Shown piece by piece: positions 52,689 to 62,660 of a stretch of DNA of 64,000 nt (position 1 is its first letter; each line of letters begins with the position of its first letter). The translations under genes and the position numbers were made by a program. The stretch spans positions 3,534,001-3,598,000 of the forward strand of contig NZ_CP011803.1 in assembly GCF_001038625.1 (NCBI RefSeq), written 5' to 3'. The notes beneath the pieces are model-generated. The model was given only the letters and a program-made list of their open reading frames with translations. It made no database searches and had not been told where the DNA came from. The stretch comes from Clostridium carboxidivorans P7 (lineage in GTDB: Bacteria; Bacillota; Clostridia; Clostridiales; Clostridiaceae).

Positions 52689-55600
52689 TTATACATCATT
52701 TGGAGAAGAAGTTGGCTGATAATCAGAATATAAGAATAGAACATTTGATACATTTTGTATAGTAGTATTATTAGCATCTATATTTGGTGCATAAGTTACA
52801 AAATTAATTGCTTGTGGATGAACAAGTGCATCCTCTGCAGCATCAAATTGTAATACTAGTTTATTTCCATCTACAAGACTGAGGACTACATCTTTATTAT
52901 TTGTACAACTTACTGGAACAAAATCACTTCCTAATTTATTTGCAATTTCAATTGTACCAAACTGTTCATTGTTTTTAATTGTTATTGTATCTCCAGCTAC
53001 AGAATGATTGAATTCTAAGTTACCTGCTCCTATAGCTAATGGAGTTATACCATCCCATGGCTTATCAGTTCCATCGAATTTTGAATCTGGAATAACAGTT
53101 CTAGTGTTAATTGGATAATTAAATTCAATTGTAACTTTGTTATTAGATATTCCTTGTGAGGAAGTTCTTTGCCACTTGATGGATTGTGCTATAAACCTTG
53201 CCAATTTAATTGGTGTGAACATAGCAATCTTATTTCCATCTATATCTAATGTTCTAATCAATTGTTCTGGTACAGCTAAGCTTATTACAAGCTCATCGGT
53301 ATAGCGTAATGGCTGAGTTGTCTGCAAAACAACTTCAAATACTTTCTTATTATTAAAGTTATTTCCATTATATTTCATTGATATACTTTGAGAATTATTT
53401 AATAAACATCCAAAATCTTCTACTGCAAATTTATCTATAGACTTGTTAAATGTCATTCTTATTACTACTGCTCCCTGCTGTTTGTCTGTTACTAAGCTCA
53501 CTGCTTGTAATTCTGCTCTTAATCCATTTACAACAGTTCCGTTAGTAGATTTGTTTTTAGTTATGGCATATCCATATATATCTCTAGACTGCATATCTGT
53601 ATTCTTAGTTCCAATAACTACCCTATCCGTTCCACCATCAAAAGTATTTGATGGAAAATTAAATTCTATAGTTTTTTCATCTTTTAATGTTATAGTCAAA
53701 GGAGCTACAACAACTCCTGGAGCAGTTCCTATACTTACTTCAAAGTCTGATATATTAATAGAATAAAGCTCATTTTGTCCTAAATATTTATATTGCAGCC
53801 TGCTGTCTGAAATAACTGTAACGGTTCCATTAGAAACATCAAATTCTTCAGGATTACTGTCAATTTGATGCAAGTTACATAATGGATAGATGTTGCCTCC
53901 CACATCCTGTATATATCTTATCTCTTTAAGTTTTGCATAACCTATATGAACTAAATAATTTGGATCTACTGCTAAAGGTAATATTATTGAATTAGTTGGC
54001 AAGGTTATTCTAACCCACTTGCTATTCTTCATAGTTAACATAACAGTTTCAGGCAGCAGAACTTCCTTTTTAGAAGGCACCACTCTTCCATCCTCTATGA
54101 GATAATTCTGTATTTCAGTTATTGAATGTTCACCTGAAGTTTGCATCATTTCATTAAATTTAATTACCATAGTGTTATTCCTGAAAGTAATTCCAGTTAC
54201 CTTAGGTTCTGTATTATCTACAATGATGAAAGATATATTTTGTGCCTTCATAGGAAGTCCCAAAACATCTTGAATATCCTGTGCAAATAAATTATAAACT
54301 CCTGGATCAAGCTTTTCAGTTGTTATTGTAGCTGCAAACTTACTAGCATCGTATGTGATTGGTGTTTTAATTGTAACAATAGATGTATCTGGTTTAGTTA
54401 TTACATAATAATTTGGATTTCTTACTCCACCTTCCGTATCAGTATCCTTCATATCCTTTGAAAATGTTACTAATATCTGTGTAGTATTAGGAATTGAAGG
54501 AATTTCTATTTGTTCAACCTTTAATATCCTTGGTGGATTATCTACAACAATTACATCCTTAAAAATGGCCTGCATGGTTTTGTATCCATTGGCATCTGTT
54601 ATTCTTCCTACAGTAATATTAACCTTGCCAATTGGTAATGGAGTTGTATTGGAAAGTGTATATTTTAGTGTATTAAATTTATTTCCTACCCTTGTTATTT
54701 GTAAAACATTAGTTGGTACATTTTCTACAGAAATAGCATCTTTTTCGCTATATAAATTTAATATTGGTTTATCAAATTTAACAATTATTTCTGTTCTGCT
54801 AGAAGTTACTACGCTCATTGGTACTGCAGCATTAGCTCCTTTTATTACAGTAAAGTCTTTTGACATGGTAGGAACTACTCTCTGATCGTTGGAAAAATCC
54901 TTTAACTTGTATATAGAATCTTCTTGAATTTTACTAAAGTTTACTATTAATTGTTGAGCTCCAACTGGTAAAGATATGTGATTGAATTGTATCTCCATAG
55001 ATCTGTAATCTGGAGCTACCCTTGTTATAACTGTCTTACTTACATCTTGTTCATCTGTAGTGGCATCAAGAGTTCCTATCCATTGAGGAGCAGGATCTTG
55101 TGATACATTAGTATCCTTGTCATAAAATAAAACATAGAAATTATTCAGTTCTTGAGTTCCTGGAACAACTTTTAAATAATCTAAATTTTGAACTGGAACA
55201 TCCATTTTTACGTTTAATATTCTATCTCCAAAAACTTCTATATCTGCATTCATAGGTGGTGGTGTAACTTCTTTTACTATAAATTCCCCTTTAGCTTCTT
55301 CTGTATCACTTGAAATTTTTAATGTATAGCTAACACCTGTTTGAAACCTAATGTCATATGGTTTTACTCCTGTATCATAGGCAACAACTACTCTTTTATT
55401 ACTTGCAGGATTGACAGAATCCTGCACTGCTATTACCTTTACTGCTTGGTGAATATCTCCTGTTTTAAAAACTTTAAAAACTTCATTACCAGTAAAATCC
55501 TTATTCAGCGTAACTGTTATAGTTTTGTTGTTTATTTGATCTATATTAGTTATGCTGATTGGATCATTTAATGATGTTATGGATGCGCTGGAGACGTCCA

Positions 55601-55949
55601 TGTTTACCCCTCCTACTACTAAATTTAAATTATCATCAGAAGTGTTAATAACACTAAGAGTTTTATCAGTAGTATCAACGTTTATTGTAAAGTTAAATAC
55701 TACCTCTGTACTCTTTTTTATTGGAACATTATATTCCTTTATCAATTCCTCTCCAAATTTTATTCCTATGCTGTTCGCTTCATTTGTTTCACTAACTATA
55801 AGTTTTAATTCTATTACATAAGTACCCTTATCTAAGAATTTTAGTTCCCTGCTTTCTTCTAAATATGTTATCTGAAAATTATCAATTTCACAGTTCAACG
55901 GAATTCTTGAATCAATGTCCGTACCATTTGAAATTGTATGGAAATCCAT
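52689..55949 (-). CDS. Large Ig-like (SbsA/Big_5-type) repeat protein without signal peptide
   Basis: 1086 aa. Residues about 1-115 form a separate beta-rich domain (GTYVIELKLIVSETNEANSI) of jelly-roll appearance. From about 130 on, tandem Ig-like units recur with motifs such as ILVTFSKDMKDTDT, MVIKFNEMMQTSG, VVIRMTFNKSIDKF and VTIEFNYPINTRTV, the strand pattern of SbsA Ig-like domains. There is no signal peptide, anchor or SLH domain. Mother-cell-made spore-coat or exosporium proteins lack signals too, so a spore-surface role is a fair inference, helped by a sigmaK-like promoter upstream. Alternatives are a phage-type or intracellular structural protein. Confidence 0.6.
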   Translation of the reverse strand: MDFHTISNGTDIDSRIPLNCEIDNFQITYLEESRELKFLDKGTYVIELKLIVSETNEANSIGIKFGEELIKEYNVPIKKSTEVVFNFTINVDTTDKTLSVINTSDDNLNLVVGGVNMDVSSASITSLNDPISITNIDQINNKTITVTLNKDFTGNEVFKVFKTGDIHQAVKVIAVQDSVNPASNKRVVVAYDTGVKPYDIRFQTGVSYTLKISSDTEEAKGEFIVKEVTPPPMNADIEVFGDRILNVKMDVPVQNLDYLKVVPGTQELNNFYVLFYDKDTNVSQDPAPQWIGTLDATTDEQDVSKTVITRVAPDYRSMEIQFNHISLPVGAQQLIVNFSKIQEDSIYKLKDFSNDQRVVPTMSKDFTVIKGANAAVPMSVVTSSRTEIIVKFDKPILNLYSEKDAISVENVPTNVLQITRVGNKFNTLKYTLSNTTPLPIGKVNITVGRITDANGYKTMQAIFKDVIVVDNPPRILKVEQIEIPSIPNTTQILVTFSKDMKDTDTEGGVRNPNYYVITKPDTSIVTIKTPITYDASKFAATITTEKLDPGVYNLFAQDIQDVLGLPMKAQNISFIIVDNTEPKVTGITFRNNTMVIKFNEMMQTSGEHSITEIQNYLIEDGRVVPSKKEVLLPETVMLTMKNSKWVRITLPTNSIILPLAVDPNYLVHIGYAKLKEIRYIQDVGGNIYPLCNLHQIDSNPEEFDVSNGTVTVISDSRLQYKYLGQNELYSINISDFEVSIGTAPGVVVAPLTITLKDEKTIEFNFPSNTFDGGTDRVVIGTKNTDMQSRDIYGYAITKNKSTNGTVVNGLRAELQAVSLVTDKQQGAVVIRMTFNKSIDKFAVEDFGCLLNNSQSISMKYNGNNFNNKKVFEVVLQTTQPLRYTDELVISLAVPEQLIRTLDIDGNKIAMFTPIKLARFIAQSIKWQRTSSQGISNNKVTIEFNYPINTRTVIPDSKFDGTDKPWDGITPLAIGAGNLEFNHSVAGDTITIKNNEQFGTIEIANKLGSDFVPVSCTNNKDVVLSLVDGNKLVLQFDAAEDALVHPQAINFVTYAPNIDANNTTIQNVSNVLFLYSDYQPTSSPNDV

Positions 55950-56023
55950 CTTTTCACTCCTAACAATTAATTAATGTAAGTTATAAATAATGACAATTGT
56001 GTTACTTTTATGTGCATTTGTTT

Positions 56024-56051
56024 TATACTATGCAATTGCTTCTAATTTAGT
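56024..56051 (-). promoter_or_regulatory. SigmaK-like promoter candidate
   Basis: On the minus strand AC (56050-56051), 17 nt, CATAGTATA (56024-56032). This fits the mother-cell sigmaK pattern AC-N16/17-CATANNNTA, about 75 nt before the repeat-protein gene. The consensus is short, so chance is possible. Confidence 0.35.
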
Positions 56052-56064
56052 TACTACGTTACAT

Positions 56065-56101
56065 AAAAAATCACACATCATGCATTAGATGTGCGATTTT
56101 A
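56065..56101 (-). terminator. Terminator of the beta-helix gene
   Basis: AAATCGCACATC and GATGTGTGATTT pair with one G-U, followed by TTTATGT on the minus strand, overlapping the stop codon of the beta-helix gene. Confidence 0.8.
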
Positions 56102-57709
56102 AAGTTTATAATCTATTTGAAATAAATTGTTCTCAAAAAAATTATTTTTCAAATTAATATTTTTACTCTCGGGGTCTTTTTCCTTACTGTAAATTAATAT
56201 TCCTCTTTCATTCTTACAGATAAAATTATTTTCAATAAGCACTGCTCCATTTTTAATTTTATTATTTACTTCTATCCCTATTCTTGAATTTTTAATTATA
56301 CAGTTTTTTATTTCTCCAGAACCATTCATATATATACCCTGCTGAGATTCTATATTTTCTATATTACAGTTTTCTATATTAGTATTAACAACCGTTTCAG
56401 GCCAAATTGATATTCCACGCCTACTTATGTTTTTTATACAAATTTCTTTTAATTCATTATTACTAGGAATGTCTTCTCCGTACCTAATACCATCTCTAAA
56501 ATGACAAACTTCATTATCTAATTTGCTGTTTTTCTTGCCATCAATAGTTAAATTCTTTATAAGTACATTACTGCTGTTTATACTAATTCCATACTGAAAA
56601 ACATTTTTATTATAATTTTCATTTGGTACTATAAAAACATTTTCTTTGCTTTCACCTACTAAAGCAATTTCTTTATCAATGCATATATTTCCATAATACT
56701 TTCCATTTATTAGTCTTATTATATATCCATTATTGCTTGATTTTAATACTTCATTTAATTCTTCATCATTACTAACTTGAAAAAACTTAGTTTCTATGTC
56801 ACTAAACATGCCTTCTCCTTTTACAAAGGCATAATTATTATTTAAACTCAATTTTCTTGCAAAGCTTACACCATTAGTTACTATTTTTACATTATCACCC
56901 TTTCCTATATTCACTCCAGAGGAAAAGCTTATGTCTTCTCCATTTTCCTTCATAGAAAAGGTGTTATTAATAATTTTGTCTATATCTTCTATAGCTGCTC
57001 CTTTCTTTAAATTACTTATTCCAAATTTAACATTATTAAACTTATTATTTTTTATTTCACCTAAAACATTATCTTCATTAACCTGTATACCAACACTTAA
57101 ATTACTCATGCTGGAATTTATAATAGAAATTTTACTCATGCTGTTCTTTTCTAAAATTATTCCATTTAAATCTTTAAAATTATTTCCCTGAATATCCACA
57201 TTTTCAAGTATTACATTTGAAAATTTACAAACATATATATAGCAATTATTATTAATAATAGAAGACTCACTAATAAACTTTATTCCTTTTAAGCAGGTAT
57301 CTGCTTTAATAATTATTCCATTAGTAAATATGGTTTCTTCGTTTCCTATAATCACTTTATCCTTTAAAGATATAGTAATCGGTCCATTTGTCAATTTGTA
57401 TTCTCCACTTTGCAAAAAAATATTTTGCACCGTTTTGTCATCTAATGCTTTCTGCAGTTCCTCTCCATTGGATACTATTTTGATTTTTTTATTTATGTAT
57501 TTAAATTTTATATTAAGAGAATAACATTCCTCATTTTCTTCACAATATAAACCTTTATTTTTATCTACAGTAACCTTTATACTATTTTTATCCAGATTTA
57601 AAGTTTCCCCTTTTAACAAAACCTGTAAAATTATATTGTTTTCATAATTAACTTTTTCATCCAATATTAATAGTTCATTTACCACATTATCTTTAATTTG
57701 TCTCTCCAT
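56099..57709 (-). CDS. Right-handed beta-helix protein without signal peptide
   Basis: 536 aa. From about residue 75 to the end the protein is made of short Asn-rich rungs (NVILENVDIQGNNFKDLNGI, IKNLTIDGKK, IENCNIENIESQQGIYMNGS, IKNCIIKNSRIGIEVNNK), the pattern of parallel beta-helices (pectate-lyase-like/NosD). A break near 310 suggests two helices, each beginning with an EELQKAL or DEELNEVL segment. No signal peptide, transmembrane span or clear catalytic Asp cluster is seen. It lies just upstream of the Ig-like repeat gene, so both may be parts of one spore-surface or particle structure. Confidence 0.65.
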   Translation of the reverse strand: MERQIKDNVVNELLILDEKVNYENNIILQVLLKGETLNLDKNSIKVTVDKNKGLYCEENEECYSLNIKFKYINKKIKIVSNGEELQKALDDKTVQNIFLQSGEYKLTNGPITISLKDKVIIGNEETIFTNGIIIKADTCLKGIKFISESSIINNNCYIYVCKFSNVILENVDIQGNNFKDLNGIILEKNSMSKISIINSSMSNLSVGIQVNEDNVLGEIKNNKFNNVKFGISNLKKGAAIEDIDKIINNTFSMKENGEDISFSSGVNIGKGDNVKIVTNGVSFARKLSLNNNYAFVKGEGMFSDIETKFFQVSNDEELNEVLKSSNNGYIIRLINGKYYGNICIDKEIALVGESKENVFIVPNENYNKNVFQYGISINSSNVLIKNLTIDGKKNSKLDNEVCHFRDGIRYGEDIPSNNELKEICIKNISRRGISIWPETVVNTNIENCNIENIESQQGIYMNGSGEIKNCIIKNSRIGIEVNNKIKNGAVLIENNFICKNERGILIYSKEKDPESKNINLKNNFFENNLFQIDYKL

Positions 57710-57826
57710 TTGAATTTCACCTACTTTAAAGTAACTTCATAATTAATATATATGAATTATAAAACATCACTATAACTTGTAATTGGAAAATCTTGTAGTA
57801 ACCCTTCATAAAACTACATAACAAAA

Positions 57827-57862
57827 AGGCGTTTAACTAATTTTTACATCATTTAAACACCT
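57827..57862 (-). terminator. Terminator of the 35-aa ORF
   Basis: AGGTGTTTAA and TTAAACGCCT form a 10-bp stem with one G-U, followed by TTTTT on the minus strand, about 50 bp after the small ORF's stop. Confidence 0.75.
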
Positions 57863-57914
57863 AATTAGAATACTATTATCAAAATTTTCAAAACAAATAA
57901 ACTATGTAAATTTT

Positions 57915-58022
57915 TTATTCTTCTACGCTTTCATCATCACTCATTTTTTCCTGAAGAATTACTTTAATATCCTGGAGTTCTCTTAAAATCTTTTCAACTA
58001 TTTCCATTTGCTTTTCATCCAT
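57915..58022 (-). CDS. 35-aa helical hypothetical protein
   Basis: From ATG 58022 (preceded by GAGGGGGT at proper distance) to TAA at 57915-57917. The protein is MDEKQMEIVEKILREL, then QDIKVILQEK, and ends in acidic residues. It has a heptad-like pattern of Ile/Leu/Val and could form a short coiled coil. Its own SD and terminator support it. It lies upstream of the two large repeat proteins on the same strand. I know no relative. Confidence 0.6.
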   Translation of the reverse strand: MDEKQMEIVEKILRELQDIKVILQEKMSDDESVEE

Positions 58023-58168
58023 GAAAAATACCCCCTCAAATTTTTATTATATTATTAATTATATACAGGCTTTTAACTTTTTTCTATAGGACTTTGAAGG
58101 GTGTATTTCTATATAATTACTTATTCTTACTGTTTTTTACATAGCGATTTATTATTTACTTTTCTAGT

Positions 58169-59329
58169 CTAACTGTTCAAATAGTCTACAGTAAACTGAA
58201 CATATAAGGCAGTTCCCCTACTTAATGCACTTTCGTCTATTATAAACTTATCATTATGATTTGCATACATGCCAAAATTTTCATTTCCACCACCTAAAAA
58301 TACAAATACTCCTGGAACTTTATCCATATAGTAGGTAAAATCTTCCGAGATAGTTAGTTTATCCATAGATATTAAACTATCCTCTCCATAAAGTTTCTTT
58401 GCAGACTTTAGCGCTGTATCTGTTAATTTTGAATCATTTATAAGAGGAGCTGGACAGTATTCATATTCCAATGTGCCTTTAGCCCCATAGGTTTGAGCTG
58501 TGTTTTGAACTACTTCTCTCATTTTCTTTTCTAGAGCTTTTCTCACTTCTTGTGAAAACGCTCTTGTAGTTCCTTCCATAACTACCTCATTTGCAATTAT
58601 ATTAAATCTATCTCCACCTTTTATGGTTCCAACAGTAATAACCACTGGTTCAATTGGATTTATATTTCTGCTTACTATACTCTGTAAATTCATAACCACT
58701 GCTGATGCAGCAACAATAGAATCTACTCCCAAATGAGGTGTAGAACCATGGCTTGCAGTTCCTCTTATTCTTATTTTGAAGGTATCTGCTGAAGCCATTC
58801 TAGCACCAGGCTCTATACTGAATTTTCCATACTCCAAGTTACCCCATATATGCATACCAAATATTGCATCTACACCTTCAAGTACATTATCTTCTTCCAT
58901 TATTACCTTCGCACCAACACAAGTTTCCTCTGCTGGCTGGAATATAAATTTTACTGTACCATTGAATTGATCCTTTATTCCGGATAGTATTTTAGCTGCA
59001 CTTAAAAGCATTGCTGTATGGCAATCATGACCGCAAGCATGCATATACTCATTATTTGATTTAAAAGGTAATTCTGTATTTTCCTTTATAGACAGTGCAT
59101 CTATATCTGCTCTAAGGGCTAATGTTTTTCCTTTTTTTGCTCCTTTAAGAATGCCTATAACCCCTGTTCTTTTAAGCCTTTTAGTTTCTATTCCAAAGGA
59201 TTTTAGTTCTCTTTCTATAAGCTCTGTTGTTCTAAATTCTTTCCATGATGGTTCAGGATTTTGATGAATATCTCTTCTGATGTCTATGGTATATTTTTCA
59301 CTTTGTTTTGCTAAATTTTTAATATCCAT
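58169..59329 (-). CDS. M20 amidohydrolase (N-acyl amino acid hydrolase type)
   Basis: 386 aa, M20D/IAA-amino-acid-hydrolase-like. Metal ligands are HACGHDCHTAMLL near 100-112, PAEETCVGAKVIMEE near 135, FGMHIWG near 160 and FVFLGGG...H near 355-368. A lid domain at about 185-300 carries ASHGSTPHLGVDSIVAAS. It removes an acyl group from N-acyl amino acids. It is the last gene after the D-aminoacylase (32 bp) and the Pot-type transporter, so the three may handle the same compound. Confidence 0.88.
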   Translation of the reverse strand: MDIKNLAKQSEKYTIDIRRDIHQNPEPSWKEFRTTELIERELKSFGIETKRLKRTGVIGILKGAKKGKTLALRADIDALSIKENTELPFKSNNEYMHACGHDCHTAMLLSAAKILSGIKDQFNGTVKFIFQPAEETCVGAKVIMEEDNVLEGVDAIFGMHIWGNLEYGKFSIEPGARMASADTFKIRIRGTASHGSTPHLGVDSIVAASAVVMNLQSIVSRNINPIEPVVITVGTIKGGDRFNIIANEVVMEGTTRAFSQEVRKALEKKMREVVQNTAQTYGAKGTLEYEYCPAPLINDSKLTDTALKSAKKLYGEDSLISMDKLTISEDFTYYMDKVPGVFVFLGGGNENFGMYANHNDKFIIDESALSRGTALYVQFTVDYLNS

Positions 59330-59360
59330 AATTCAATTCTTCCTTACTCTCTTATCTATT

Positions 59361-60728
59361 CTATTTATCTATTATTGGCTTTCCTGGTAAAACTTCATCT
59401 ATTATATCACCATTTTCTACAACAATTGTCCCATTTACAATTACATAATGAATTCCTTCTGGTTTAGCATCAGGTTTCCCTTTACCTAGAAAATCAGATT
59501 TATCACTTATTGTTTCTATATCAAATATTACTATATCAGCATCTAAGCCTTCTTTCAATCTTCCTTTGCTTGTAAGTCCAAGAACCTTTGCTGGTAATAG
59601 AGTACATTTTTCTATAGCCTTAATAAGGGAAATACTCTTTTGTTCTCTTACCATTTTTCTAAAAAATCTTGGAAATGTTCCTGCATTTTGCGGATGTCCT
59701 TCTGATCTATTTCCAGAGGGACTAGGCCCTATGTCTGAAGATAGCATAACATAATCCTTTAAAAGCACTTCATAAATTTCATCTTCAACACCTGTAAAAC
59801 AAACTATAGTTTCATTTTTATAGTTATTCCTAAGCTCTTTATAGAGCTTTTCTGTTAGCCTCTCTCCTTTATATTTACCTGTAGAAACTAACATATCATT
59901 AAGCTTCCAATTAAATTTTTTAATATGATCCTCATCAAAAACACTGGTACCTATGGATGTAGCAAAATCTGTATACATACCGCTGTCTACCCATACATTT
60001 AATCCATTTTTTCTAGCATCATCTACAATTTCAAGTGCTTCTGTCATTATACCGGTTCCATACTGATATACAAAATGTGATATTTGAACTGATGCACCTG
60101 TAATTTCAGCAATTTTTACAGCTTCCTTTAAAGAATCAATATCATCTGGGCCATCCAATCTAGTGTGTATTGCTACTAATTTTTTATATTTAGCAGCAAT
60201 ACTACTAAGTGCAATAACTTCTTCAAAAGATGCTCCTGGAGCATACTCCAAACCAAAGGATAATCCAATAGCACCTTCTTCAAAAAGTTTTCTTTCTATA
60301 TTTTCCATGCACTTTATCTGAAAATTCGTTGCAGCTATATAAGGATTTGTTAAGCCTACATTGTTTCTCAAATTAAAGTGTCCTATAAATTGAGCTTGGT
60401 TTATTGGAAAACCTTTTTTATCCTGTTCAACAAAGAACTTTTTTAAATCTTCAGGAGAAAAGCCACAATTTCCTCCTATAGTTGTAGTTACTCCTTGAAA
60501 TACAGACAATTCTCCACATTCTCTATGACCATCTATGTGACCATGAATATCTATGAATCCTGGACAAACAATATATCCTTGTGCATCAATTTCTCTTTTT
60601 CCACATATATTTTCTTTGGTGATTATGGCTATTTTACATTCATTAATACCTACATTTCCATGAATCATAGTATTACTTTCTGGATCTATCAGCGTTCCAT
60701 TTTTAATTAACAAGTCATAAATATCCAT
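59361..60728 (-). CDS. N-acyl-D-amino-acid deacylase (D-aminoacylase)
   Basis: 455 aa, amidohydrolase superfamily. Metal-binding HGHIDGH near 60-66, bridging Cys in TIGGNCGFSP near 84, EYAPGASFEE near 156, AIHTRLDGPD near 188, QISHFVYQYG near 215, and catalytic Asp in SSDIGPSPSG near 330. EGHPQNAGTFPRFF near 345 is characteristic of D-aminoacylases. It frees D-amino acids from N-acyl derivatives. It follows potD by 20 bp, within the transporter operon. Confidence 0.87.
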   Translation of the reverse strand: MDIYDLLIKNGTLIDPESNTMIHGNVGINECKIAIITKENICGKREIDAQGYIVCPGFIDIHGHIDGHRECGELSVFQGVTTTIGGNCGFSPEDLKKFFVEQDKKGFPINQAQFIGHFNLRNNVGLTNPYIAATNFQIKCMENIERKLFEEGAIGLSFGLEYAPGASFEEVIALSSIAAKYKKLVAIHTRLDGPDDIDSLKEAVKIAEITGASVQISHFVYQYGTGIMTEALEIVDDARKNGLNVWVDSGMYTDFATSIGTSVFDEDHIKKFNWKLNDMLVSTGKYKGERLTEKLYKELRNNYKNETIVCFTGVEDEIYEVLLKDYVMLSSDIGPSPSGNRSEGHPQNAGTFPRFFRKMVREQKSISLIKAIEKCTLLPAKVLGLTSKGRLKEGLDADIVIFDIETISDKSDFLGKGKPDAKPEGIHYVIVNGTIVVENGDIIDEVLPGKPIIDK

Positions 60729-60748
60729 ATTCTCACCTTCCTAAAATT

Positions 60749-61840
60749 TTATTGTTGTTTAAATTCAGACCAGATTAAATCATAAGTTTTAGCTGCATCA
60801 CCTAAGTCTTTAAAATGTTCGCCTTTTTTGAAATTTTCATCTGGAATAAATACAGCTTTATTATTTAAATATTCCTTTGACATAAACTGTTTAGCTGCAA
60901 GGTTAGTATTAATATATTCATTAGCTGTAGTAGCTGCGTTACTTATTTCTCCATCTAACATAAAGTTTATAAATTGTTCTGCATTTTTCTTATGTGGTGC
61001 TTTTACTGGTATTACAAAGTTATCTTCTTCTATGTTCATTCCTTCTTCAGGATATACTATTTTTAATTTAGGATTTGCTCTTACAGCAGCTGAGGCTTGT
61101 GAACCATACATAAATCCTATACTAGTATCGCCACTTATAAGACTATTATGTGGTGTATCTGCATCAAAAACTTTTACATTAGGTCTTAATTTCTTTAATT
61201 CTGCTTTTGCTTGATCTAGCTTAGTCTTATCAGTTTCATTCATTGAATATCCTAACTTTTTAAGAGTCATACCTATTACTATTCTTGAATCATCTACAAG
61301 TACCATAGAACCTTTAAGTTCTGGATTCCATAAATCTTTATAACCCTTAATGTCAGTTTTTATTTTATCTGGATTGTAAACAATCATTTGAGTACCTAAT
61401 GTATAAGGTATGGAATATTTATTTCCTTTATCATACTCCTGGTTTAAATACTTAGTATCTACATTTTTGTAGTTAGCTATGTTTGCTTTATCTATAGGCT
61501 GCATTAATACATCTTTTTGTTTTCCCATAACTTCAACTATATAGTCGCTGCAAATAACTACATCATATTGTGATCCTTTAACAGCTTGAAGCTTAGCAAG
61601 CATTTCCTCATTAGTTGAGAAATTAGTATAATTTACTTTAATTCCTGTTTTCTTTTCAAATTTTTTTACAACATCATCTGGCACATAATTTGCCCAAGTA
61701 AATATATTCACTACCTTTTCTTCACTTGATTTTTGTGTGTTACTAGATGTGCTAGTTGATTTTGAGCATCCTGAAAATGCAAATGTTGATAATACTGCTA
61801 CAAGCAGTAAACTTAAAATTTTTGATAATTTCTTGTACAT
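60749..61840 (-). CDS. potD: Polyamine-type ABC transporter substrate-binding lipoprotein PotD
   Basis: 363 aa. Lipoprotein signal ending in lipobox FSGC near residue 25. PotD/PotF fold: VNIFTWANYVPDDVVKKFEK near 45, VCSDYIVEVM near 97, GSMVLVDDSRIVIGMTLKKLGY near 185 (MVLVDDSR seen) and YPEEGMNIEEDNFVIP near 270. Family ligands are spermidine, putrescine or related cations. The downstream hydrolases hint at an acylated amine or amino acid instead (inference). It is fourth in potA-B-C-D. Confidence 0.88.
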   Translation of the reverse strand: MYKKLSKILSLLLVAVLSTFAFSGCSKSTSTSSNTQKSSEEKVVNIFTWANYVPDDVVKKFEKKTGIKVNYTNFSTNEEMLAKLQAVKGSQYDVVICSDYIVEVMGKQKDVLMQPIDKANIANYKNVDTKYLNQEYDKGNKYSIPYTLGTQMIVYNPDKIKTDIKGYKDLWNPELKGSMVLVDDSRIVIGMTLKKLGYSMNETDKTKLDQAKAELKKLRPNVKVFDADTPHNSLISGDTSIGFMYGSQASAAVRANPKLKIVYPEEGMNIEEDNFVIPVKAPHKKNAEQFINFMLDGEISNAATTANEYINTNLAAKQFMSKEYLNNKAVFIPDENFKKGEHFKDLGDAAKTYDLIWSEFKQQ

Positions 61841-61865
61841 AAAACCAGTCCCCCTCTAAATATAA

Positions 61866-62660
61866 TTAGTTTAAATTTTTATCCTGTCTTTTAAATCTTA
61901 TACCTTGTGAAACAATAATGAGGATAAATATAAAAATTAACATTATTGTACATAGTGCATTAATTTCTGGAGACAATCCAAACTTTAACATTGAAAAAAT
62001 CTTAATTGGCAAGGTAGTACTTTCTGAACCTGATACAAAGAAATTTATAATTACATCATCAAAGGATAATGCAAATGCCAGCATGGCACCTGAAAGTATG
62101 CCTGGTAATATAAGCGGTAAAATTATGCTGGTAAATACTTTAAACCTGTTTGCACCTAAATCCATTGCAGCATCCTCAATAGAACTATCAAATCCTGCAA
62201 ATCTTGCCCTCACTACAATAAGTACAAATGGAATACAAAAGGTAGCATGTGATAAAACTAAAGTGGTTATTCCAAAAGGTACATTAAGCTGTGCAAAATA
62301 TATTAATAGTGATATTCCCATAATAATTTCAGGTATTACTATGACTATATTAAGAAGCATATCAACTATACTTTTCCCTCTAAACTTATATTTATATAAG
62401 CCTATAGCACCTAAAGTTCCTATTACTGAAGAAATTATTGTACTGGAAACTGCAATTATAAGACTGTTTTTAAAGGCAATCATTACATTTGTATCATCAA
62501 ATAATTTTCCATACCAATCAAGGGTAAATCCAGCCCATATTGCATTACTTTTTGATGCATTAAAGGAATAAACTATTACTACAAATATTGGCACATATAA
62601 AAATAAAAATATTAAAGTAGTATATAAAACTGAAATCCAATTAAAAACTTTTTTATTCAT
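61866..62660 (-). CDS. potC: Polyamine-type ABC transporter permease PotC
   Basis: 264 aa, six membrane spans, EAA-type loop EDAAMDLGANRFKVF near 165. Its ATG overlaps the potB stop by one base (TAATG), giving translational coupling. Spans such as LYTTLIFLFLYVPIFVVIVY and the SFDDVIINFFVSG loop are typical of PotC. Confidence 0.92.
   Translation of the reverse strand: MNKKVFNWISVLYTTLIFLFLYVPIFVVIVYSFNASKSNAIWAGFTLDWYGKLFDDTNVMIAFKNSLIIAVSSTIISSVIGTLGAIGLYKYKFRGKSIVDMLLNIVIVIPEIIMGISLLIYFAQLNVPFGITTLVLSHATFCIPFVLIVVRARFAGFDSSIEDAAMDLGANRFKVFTSIILPLILPGILSGAMLAFALSFDDVIINFFVSGSESTTLPIKIFSMLKFGLSPEINALCTIMLIFIFILIIVSQGIRFKRQDKNLN

Noticed and set aside
56931-57191. 86-aa plus-strand frame and other plus-strand frames within the two large repeat genes
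   Set aside because: They are antisense shadows of long, repeat-patterned minus-strand genes.
59361-60728. Allantoinase (AllB) that would complete the allantoin pathway
   Set aside because: The GGNCGFSP, EYAPG and HPQNAGTFPRFF motifs are those of D-aminoacylase, and the gene is in the Pot operon far from all genes.
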